Assembly: GCA_003242195.1 (NCBI GenBank)
Contig: QGUQ01000030.1
Location: 1 to 11,360 of the forward strand
Reading direction: 5' to 3'
DNA: 11,360 nucleotides
From: Bacillota bacterium
Lineage (GTDB): Bacteria; Bacillota; Sulfobacillia; Thermaerobacterales; Thermaerobacteraceae
Under the pieces are notes generated by a model. That model was not told the origin of the DNA. It ran no database searches and worked only from the letters and a program-made list of their open reading frames with translations. Of this stretch, positions 7,089-11,360 are shown piece after piece (within the stretch, counting starts at the first letter, position 1; the number at the start of each line of letters is the position of its first letter). Position numbers and translations under genes: made by a program.

Positions 7089-7097
7089 TCACCCCTT
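7089..7097 (-). promoter_or_regulatory. Ribosome binding site of prkA overlapping the spoVR stop
   Basis: AAGGGGTGA on the minus strand includes the spoVR stop codon TGA and lies seven bases before the prkA GTG. The closer AAGGA (7088-7084) is only two bases from the GTG and is too near to serve. This arrangement suggests that translation of prkA is coupled to that of spoVR. Confidence 0.5.
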
Positions 7098-8348
7098 CTC
7101 GGGACCGCGGGACGTGAGCACCACTTCGCGGCCCTCGACGCGCGTCTCCAGGTACACCGGCCGCCGCCAAAGGCGCTCGACGTGGGCCAGGGCGTGCCGG
7201 GCCTCCTCCACGTCCAGTTCCCGGCCATCGAAGACGTGGCGCAGCAACAGCTGGTGCTGGCCCTGGTAGTCGCCATCCACCACCGTGATCAGCGGGTGCC
7301 CGCCCCGCACGCGGCTGAGCACGATCAAGTCCCGCACCTTCTCCCAGTCGTCCTCGACGATCACCCACTCGTCGCCGCGCCGGGCATAGATGTAGAGGTT
7401 GCACCTCTCCACCACGGTCTCGTCCAGGTAGTTGCGGAGGAAAGAGACGTCGTCCTCGGTCTCGCGGATGCGCAGGGCCTCCTCCCAGCCGCGGGTCTCC
7501 AGGATGCGCTCCCAGACGTGGTAGCCGACGGCGTAGGGGTTGTAGGTCAGGGGCGAGGAGGCCTGGATGCTGGCGTGCAGGCGGGCGAACTCGGTGTAGT
7601 CGGCGTCGTCCAGGCCCAGACGGCGCAGGATGCGGGAGTGGGCGATGCAGGCCCAGCCCTCGTTCATGGTCTTGGTCCGCACCTGGGGCCAGAAGTACAT
7701 GCGCTCGTCCCGGACCATGGCCAGGAGGTCCCGCTCCCAGTCCTCCAGAGCCGGGGCGTGCACCTGGATGAAGAGCAGTACGTCTTCGAAGGGTTCGTCC
7801 GGCCGCAGCGGCGGGGCCTCCTGGGGCCCCAGCCACGGGTCCGTGTGGGGCTCCAGGGCGAGGGCCGCATCCAGCACCCGCTCCACCGCCTCGATGCCGT
7901 GGTCGAACTCGTAACGCCGCACCCGCTCGGCGTGCACCGCGGCCAGGTCCGCCATCTGCCGGTTCGTCCGCCGGAAGAAGACGTTGTGGTGGAAGAAGTC
8001 GGCGTGACCGGCCACGTGGGCGGCGACGAAGCGGTTCTCCAGGCGGCTGTTGCTCTCCAGCAAGAAGGCACGGCACGGGTCGGCGTTGATCACCAGCTCG
8101 TAGATGCGGTGCAACCCGTAGTCGTGCCGGGTCTTCAGCAGGTGGTACGCCTTCCCGTGACTCCAGTGGGTGAAGCGGCCCGGCAGGCCGTAGGCCGCCA
8201 CCTCGTAGACCACCGGGGCCGGCACGATCTCGAAGTGGGTGGGAAGGGGATCGAACCCCAGCCCCCGTGCCGCCTCCCAGATCCGCTCCAGGTCGGGTAG
8301 GAGGTCCCCGGCCCCGGGCCCCGCCACGGACACGCCCCCGCCGCTCAT
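7089..8348 (-). CDS. spoVR: SpoVR/YcgB family protein
   Basis: This 419-residue protein is of the SpoVR family, named for its effect on spore cortex formation in Bacillus; E. coli YcgB is the counterpart. Its biochemical activity is not established. Family signatures are visible: FEIVPAPVVYEVAAYGLPGRFTHWSHGK split across 39-66, ELVINADPCRAFLLESN at 84-100, and a His-rich region at 111-121 with His115, His120 and His121. KTMNEGWACIAHSRI is at 226-240. The C-terminus (about 365-410) holds the usual LLRHVFDGRELD-type segment. It is somewhat shorter than Bacillus SpoVR (about 470) or YcgB (about 510), but both ends are present, so I see compact internal loops rather than truncation. ATG at 8348 overlaps the yhbH stop as ATGA, with GGAGGGG seven bases upstream. 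It sits between yhbH and prkA. Confidence 0.95.
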   Translation of the reverse strand: MSGGGVSVAGPGAGDLLPDLERIWEAARGLGFDPLPTHFEIVPAPVVYEVAAYGLPGRFTHWSHGKAYHLLKTRHDYGLHRIYELVINADPCRAFLLESNSRLENRFVAAHVAGHADFFHHNVFFRRTNRQMADLAAVHAERVRRYEFDHGIEAVERVLDAALALEPHTDPWLGPQEAPPLRPDEPFEDVLLFIQVHAPALEDWERDLLAMVRDERMYFWPQVRTKTMNEGWACIAHSRILRRLGLDDADYTEFARLHASIQASSPLTYNPYAVGYHVWERILETRGWEEALRIRETEDDVSFLRNYLDETVVERCNLYIYARRGDEWVIVEDDWEKVRDLIVLSRVRGGHPLITVVDGDYQGQHQLLLRHVFDGRELDVEEARHALAHVERLWRRPVYLETRVEGREVVLTSRGPEKG

Positions 8349-9496
8349 GCCTGCTCCCCTCCCGCCGGAGCCCGCTGCCGGAAGATCTCCTTCAGGGCAG
8401 GATAGATGTCAGTGCGCTCGGTCATCTTCACGCGGACGAAACGAGGATGGTTCACCCGCTCGAAGGCGCCCATCAGCGGCGACGTGTAAGCCCCGTCATT
8501 GATCTCGCCGTAGGCAAACAGGTTGCAGCGCCGGGCCAGGTCCAGCGCCATGGCCGCGCACGCTTCGTTGTCGCTGTCGCCCCAGTTGTCGCCGTCGGAG
8601 AAGTGGATGACGTACAGGTTCCAGTCGGCGGCCGGAAAGCGTTCCTCGATCAGGTCCAGGGCCAGCCGGTAGGCGGAGGACACCCGCGTGCCGCCGCTCT
8701 CACCCATGTGGAAGAAGCGCTCTTCGTCCACCTCCTGGGCCTCGGTGTGGTGGGTGATGAAGACGCGTTCCACGTCGCTGTACCGGGTGGCCAGGAAGCG
8801 GCTCATCCAGAAGAAGAAGGTTCGGGCCATCCACTTCTTGAACTCGCCCATGCTTCCGGAGACATCCCGGATGGCCACCACCGCCGCCCGGGCGTGGGGA
8901 CGGGGCTCCTCACGCCAGCTGCGGTAGCGGAGGTCTTCGCGGCGGAAGGGTCCTAGCTCGGGACGCCCTCCCCGGGCGTGGCGGCGCAGGTTCTCCCGCA
9001 GAGCCCGCCGCACGTCCACGCGGCTCATGGGGCCGGCCCGGCTGACCTCCACGAAGCGGGGCCGGGGCGCTGCCAGGGAGGGCTGCCGCTTGGGCTGGAG
9101 GCCCGGCAGCTCCAGCTCTTGGAACAGGATTTCGGCCAGTTCGTCCACGGTGATCTCCGTCTCGTAGTAGTCGGTGCCGGGTTCGTGGCCGGCCCCGCGC
9201 TTTCCCTTGCCCGGTCCCTCCTTCCCGGGCCGGCGGGCGATGACGTCGCCCTTGCGGCTCCCGCCCGCGCCCTGCCCGACCTGGGGATTGCGCTCGTGGT
9301 TGAAGCGAAAGCGGTACTCCCGCAGGGACCGCACCGGGACCTTCAGCACGGTGCGGCCATCGCTGGTGAACAGCGAGTCGTCGGTGATCAGGTCCGCCAG
9401 GTTCTCCCGGATGGCCTGCCGTACCTTTTCCTGGTGCCGCGCCTGGTCGACCGGCCCCTTGCGGTAGAGGGACCAGTCGACGACTCCCCGTGACAT
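8345..9496 (-). CDS. yhbH: YhbH/YeaH family protein (DUF444), von Willebrand A-like
   Basis: This 383-residue cytosolic protein is close to the length of Bacillus YhbH (about 390). It belongs to the DUF444 family that co-occurs with PrkA and SpoVR, as in E. coli yeaG-yeaH. The N-terminus (MSRGVVDWSLYRKG) and RFRFNHERNPQVGQG near 63-76 fit the family. A basic Gly-rich linker follows at about 76-107. The C-terminal half is a von Willebrand A-like fold with a MIDAS-type metal site: DVSGSM at 211-216, GGT at 268-270 and SDGDN at 300-304. The role may be adaptor or scaffold for PrkA, an inference from family context. ATG at 9496 is chosen because GGGGGGTGA lies just upstream; a Pro/Arg-rich in-frame extension to 9619 lacks family similarity. 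Its stop overlaps the spoVR start by four bases, and it is the first gene of the operon. Confidence 0.95.
   Translation of the reverse strand: MSRGVVDWSLYRKGPVDQARHQEKVRQAIRENLADLITDDSLFTSDGRTVLKVPVRSLREYRFRFNHERNPQVGQGAGGSRKGDVIARRPGKEGPGKGKRGAGHEPGTDYYETEITVDELAEILFQELELPGLQPKRQPSLAAPRPRFVEVSRAGPMSRVDVRRALRENLRRHARGGRPELGPFRREDLRYRSWREEPRPHARAAVVAIRDVSGSMGEFKKWMARTFFFWMSRFLATRYSDVERVFITHHTEAQEVDEERFFHMGESGGTRVSSAYRLALDLIEERFPAADWNLYVIHFSDGDNWGDSDNEACAAMALDLARRCNLFAYGEINDGAYTSPLMGAFERVNHPRFVRVKMTERTDIYPALKEIFRQRAPAGGEQA
8356..8362 (-). promoter_or_regulatory. Ribosome binding site of spoVR inside the end of yhbH
   Basis: GGAGGGG within the last codons of yhbH ends seven bases before the spoVR ATG, which overlaps the yhbH stop as ATGA. 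This is a typical translational coupling arrangement. Confidence 0.65.
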
Positions 9497-9874
9497 GGCG
9501 TCACCCCCCTCTATGTACGGCGACGGCCTCCCGGGCGGCCGGGTCCGGAACGGAGATGGCCGGGTCGCCGGGCGCGGTCCAGGGTATTTCTCGTCGTATG
9601 TCCGTGCGGGCGGAGCCATGCCGGGGGGACGACCCCGGGAGCGGCCGCCCCGGCCAGCGGCCGGCCGCCCGACGCGGTTATGTACGGGGGGCCGACGGTA
9701 GGAAGGTTTTGGAGATGCAGGCAGGACGGCTCTCGTGCTCTACGGCCTCAGCCAGGCGTCTCGCGGGCGCAACCTTATCCTGTGGCCTCATTCTATGGAC
9801 ACGGCCGCCGCGGCGTGCCGGCCGACGGAACAGCGATGGCGCACGCCGCGGTCGCCTACCAGGAGCCGGCCGTC
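9497..9874 (-). promoter_or_regulatory. Long non-coding leader upstream of the yhbH-spoVR-prkA operon
   Basis: This is 378 bases between the yutG stop and the yhbH start with no believable gene. Short frames exist on both strands but have low-complexity Arg/Pro/Gly content and no ribosome site. The yhbH ribosome site GGGGGGTGA is at 9509-9501. On the minus strand there are three related octamers: CCGTACATA at 9520-9512, CGGACATA at 9604-9597 and CCGTACATA at 9687-9679. There is also CATAGAAT at 9797-9790, one base from the CATACAAT -10 recognised by the sporulation factor sigma E. No matching ATATT-type -35 was found near it. The operon promoter is expected here, but its exact place is unproven. 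Confidence 0.4.
9808..9851. repeat. 11-bp perfect inverted repeat with 22-base loop
   Basis: ccgcggcgtgc (9808-9818) is the exact reverse complement of gcacgccgcgg (9841-9851), with one further G-T wobble outside. The intervening 22 bases contain a small cggccg palindrome. It lies 24 bases past the yutG stop on the minus strand. It could be a terminator stem or an operator. No T-run follows on the minus strand. Confidence 0.5.
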
Positions 9875-9883
9875 TCACGGCTC
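9863..9883 (-). other. Short hairpin spanning the yutG stop codon
   Basis: gagccg (9863-9868) pairs with cggctc (9878-9883) around a 9-base loop that contains the TGA stop of yutG. With six pairs it is weak and could be chance in GC-rich DNA. It may belong to a transcript-end structure together with the larger inverted repeat just downstream. Confidence 0.25.
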
Positions 9884-10396
9884 GTTGTGGGCGAGCCGGG
9901 CAGCCGCAGCCGCCGCGATACCGGCCACCAGGTCGTCCAGGAAGGTGTGGACGTGCCCCTGGCTCTTGCCGCTGTTCAGCCGCTCGATCACGCCCAGCTT
10001 CACCTTGTCCAGGTAGCCGAAGTTGGTGAGGCCGATGGACCCGTAGACGTTGGTGATGGCCAGGGCCAGGACCTCGTCCACGCCGTAGAGGGGTTCATCC
10101 GTCCGCAGGATGGACAGCAGCGGCTCCTCCAGTAGCCCCTTCTCCGCCGCCTCGTCCAGGGCGATGCCGGTCAGCAGGGCGTGCTGGACCTCCCGCTTGG
10201 CGATCACCGCCTCGACACTAGCCTCGCACTGCTCGAGGGTGATGCCCGGCACGTACTTGGCCTGAATCTGCTGCACGATCTCGGCGATATCCCGGATGGT
10301 CACACCCCGGCGCCGCAGGCGCTCGGTCACTTCGGCCCGATAGTCCGGCCGCAGCCGGACGGGCTGCGGGACCCGCTCCACTCGTTCCTCCAACAT
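9875..10396 (-). CDS. yutG: Phosphatidylglycerophosphatase A family protein (YutG type)
   Basis: This 173-residue protein matches the YutG/LtrC group of the PgpA family. Such enzymes dephosphorylate phosphatidylglycerol phosphate to phosphatidylglycerol in anionic phospholipid synthesis; that activity is inferred from the family. Recognisable stretches are RRGVTIRDIAEIVQ near 29-42, KREVQHALLTGIALD at 67-81, and EPLYGVDEVLALAITNVYGSIG in the 101-122 region. TNFGYLDKVKLGVIERLN is near 124-141, and the conserved HTFLDDLVAGIAAA, with an acidic pair at Asp154/Asp155, is near 150-163. It has no strong membrane segments, unlike E. coli PgpA but like the Bacillus protein. ATG at 10396 is chosen since GGGAGGG lies four bases upstream. 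A longer in-frame start at 10450 would read through a strong hairpin and lacks similarity. It follows dnaE by 78 bases on the same strand. Confidence 0.88.
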   Translation of the reverse strand: MLEERVERVPQPVRLRPDYRAEVTERLRRRGVTIRDIAEIVQQIQAKYVPGITLEQCEASVEAVIAKREVQHALLTGIALDEAAEKGLLEEPLLSILRTDEPLYGVDEVLALAITNVYGSIGLTNFGYLDKVKLGVIERLNSGKSQGHVHTFLDDLVAGIAAAAAARLAHNEP

Positions 10397-10400
10397 TTCT

Positions 10401-10407
10401 CCCTCCC
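10401..10407 (-). promoter_or_regulatory. Ribosome binding site that fixes the yutG start
   Basis: GGGAGGG on the minus strand ends four bases before the ATG at 10396. It supports the 173-residue product over the longer in-frame start at 10450. Confidence 0.65.
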
Positions 10408-10410
10408 GTC

Positions 10411-10450
10411 GTGCCGGTGCCCCGGGCCCGGGGGACCGGGACACCGGCAC
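10411..10450 (-). terminator. Strong 15-bp hairpin between dnaE and yutG
   Basis: gtgccggtgccccgg (10411-10425) pairs with ccgggacaccggcac (10436-10450), 14 of 15 positions matching (c10420 faces a10441), around a 10-base loop. One more C-G and a T-G pair extend it outward. It ends directly before the yutG ribosome site. No T-run follows on the minus strand, so it may be a non-canonical terminator, an mRNA-stabilising stem or a processing site. Confidence 0.55.
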
Positions 10451-10474
10451 GGCCGGACGCCCACCGCCCGGCCG
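10450..10474 (-). terminator. Second hairpin directly after the dnaE stop
   Basis: cggccgg (10450-10456) pairs with ccggccg (10468-10474) around an 11-base loop. On the minus strand it begins at the base after the dnaE TGA (10477-10475). It abuts the larger stem at 10411-10450 and shares base 10450 with it. There is no U-tract. Confidence 0.45.
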
Positions 10475-11360
10475 TCACTGATCGTCCAGGCTCACGCCGC
10501 CCGCGCCCACGACCTCGGCCAGCTCTCGCATGAGCTCGGCCCGCGGCGTCACCCAGTATCGAGCCTCCACCTGCAGGGCCCGGTCCTTCTCCGGGAAGAA
10601 CAGCACCACCGGCGACGTCCCGGGATGGCGCTGACAGGCCCCCCGCAGGCGGGCGAGGATCGCCTCAGCGGCCGGCCCGTCCAGCCGCGGCAGGCGGATG
10701 ATCAGCCGCTTGCCCGTCACCAGGGGCCAGATCTCCTCGGCGATGACCTTGACCGGTTCGTCCTCGTCGCGGCGATCCACCCGGCCGCGGACGATGACCA
10801 CCGCATCCTCCTGCAGCGCCTCCGCGGCCTCGTTGTAGGTGCGGGGGAACACCAGGACCTCGACGCTGCCCTCCAGATCTTCCAGCTGGACGAAGGCCAT
10901 CATCTCGCCACCGCGCGTGGTGATCCGCTTCACGCCCTGGACGAGACCGCCGATCTGGACCCGCTCGCCGTCCTCCCGCTCGGCCAGGCGCCGCGTGGTG
11001 GTGGTCACCCGCCGTGCCAATTCCCGCTCGTAGTGGGCCAGCGGGTGGCCGGAGAGGTAGAGACCCAGCACTTCCTTCTCCATGGCCAGCTTGCGGTTGA
11101 CCGGCCATTCTTCGACGTCGGGCAGGTCGTCCTCCTCGGCCGCCCGGCCGACCGGGGCCGGCGCCCCCGCGACCGGCCCGCCCGATCCGGTCCCGCCGGA
11201 GGCGCGCCCGTTCCCGGTACCGCCCCCGCCGGTGCCCGTGCCGTTGGCGCCGCCGAAGAGGCCCGCCGATAGGTCGAGGAGGGACACCTGCCCCGACTCC
11301 CGCTGCTTCTGCACCCGTTGAGCCCGGGCCAGGATTTCCTCAACCCCCCCCACCAGCACA
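10475..11360 (-). CDS. dnaE: DNA polymerase III alpha subunit, C-terminal part (cut by window edge)
   Basis: The last 295 or so residues of DnaE, the catalytic subunit of the bacterial replicative polymerase, are in the window; the catalytic palm lies beyond the right edge. The visible part starts with the helix-hairpin-helix tail (LARAQRVQKQRESGQVSLLDL). A low-complexity linker of Gly/Thr/Ala/Pro follows, about 42 residues long (about 33-74 from 11359). The motif RKLAMEKEVLGLYLSGHPL (89-107) comes next, then the OB-fold single-strand-binding domain (about 133-210, IGGLVQGVKRITTRGGEMMAF split across 136-156). A tau-binding-type C-terminal domain ends in GVSLDDQ. The KEVLGLYLSGHPL motif is diagnostic of DnaE rather than PolC. 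The long Gly-rich linker is unusual; most homologues have a shorter phenylalanine-containing GQxSLF segment there. It is followed by two hairpins and then yutG. Confidence 0.95.
   Translation of the reverse strand, partial: VLVGGVEEILARAQRVQKQRESGQVSLLDLSAGLFGGANGTGTGGGGTGNGRASGGTGSGGPVAGAPAPVGRAAEEDDLPDVEEWPVNRKLAMEKEVLGLYLSGHPLAHYERELARRVTTTTRRLAEREDGERVQIGGLVQGVKRITTRGGEMMAFVQLEDLEGSVEVLVFPRTYNEAAEALQEDAVVIVRGRVDRRDEDEPVKVIAEEIWPLVTGKRLIIRLPRLDGPAAEAILARLRGACQRHPGTSPVVLFFPEKDRALQVEARYWVTPRAELMRELAEVVGAGGVSLDDQ

Noticed and set aside
7082..7276. Longer PrkA N-terminus
   Set aside because: It would overlap the end of spoVR by about 190 bases. From GTG 7081 the length is exactly the family's usual 631 residues with a ribosome site.
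7017..8300. Plus-strand open frame opposite spoVR (427 codons), and a similar frame opposite prkA at 6032-7117
   Set aside because: Composition is typical antisense shadow and both lie over well-supported genes.
9497..9619. 41-codon N-terminal extension of YhbH
   Set aside because: Pro/Arg-rich with no family similarity, while a strong ribosome site sits before the ATG at 9496.
9678..9878. 66-codon minus-strand frame in the yutG-yhbH gap
   Set aside because: Arg/Pro-rich, no ribosome site, no recognisable motif; likely chance.
10397..10450. Upstream ATG at 10450 for yutG
   Set aside because: It would make the strong hairpin and the ribosome site coding and adds a Pro/Arg tail without similarity.
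10411..10474. Riboswitch or T-box in the dnaE-yutG spacer
   Set aside because: The structure is two simple stems. There is no conserved aptamer or T-box core that I can recognise and the space is too short.

Overview
The window looks like a chromosomal housekeeping segment from a very GC-rich, probably thermophilic, endospore-forming member of the Firmicutes (Bacillota). I estimate roughly 70% GC by eye. The lineage is inferred from three things: Bacillus-type pyruvate kinase with a C-terminal PEP-utiliser domain, a YutG-type phosphatidylglycerophosphatase, and the PrkA/YhbH/SpoVR trio, with PrkA exactly 631 residues long from its best start. Thermaerobacter- or Symbiobacterium-like bacteria fit, but the genus is a guess. 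No mobile element, CRISPR array, rRNA or tRNA was recognised.

Layout, right to left, because all genes but one lie on the minus strand. The right edge holds the 3' end of dnaE (the replicative DNA polymerase III alpha subunit, C-terminal OB fold onward). A 78-base spacer with two strong adjacent hairpins leads to a yutG/pgpA-type phosphatidylglycerophosphatase gene. A 378-base non-coding stretch follows, with an inverted repeat and several CATA-containing motifs. Next comes a tight operon, yhbH - spoVR - prkA. Its first junction is an ATGA overlap and its second a 7-base gap. These are the partner proteins of the PrkA Ser/Thr kinase system used in sporulation and stress.

The only plus-strand gene (4510-5130) encodes a small, very hydrophobic membrane protein with the outline of a degenerate DedA/VTT protein. 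It converges on prkA across a hairpin and diverges from pfkA. On its other side come pfkA (ATP-dependent 6-phosphofructokinase) and pyk (pyruvate kinase), 46 bases apart. They form a glycolytic unit catalysing the two classical control steps. Beyond pyk are a hairpin and an extended -10 promoter that starts mrp, an Fe-S cluster carrier ATPase with an N-terminal MIP18-type domain. At the left edge lies the 5' end of a minus-strand gene for a membrane-anchored alpha/beta-hydrolase-like protein, truncated by the window.

Most of the window is recognisable core metabolism and replication, and I see no clear undescribed system. The items most worth a second look are the uninterrupted yhbH-spoVR-prkA operon with its long leader, the DedA-like protein lacking the family's usual arginine motif, the tandem hairpins behind dnaE, and the glycine-rich linker in DnaE. 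Many long plus-strand open frames are antisense shadows produced by high GC at third codon positions.
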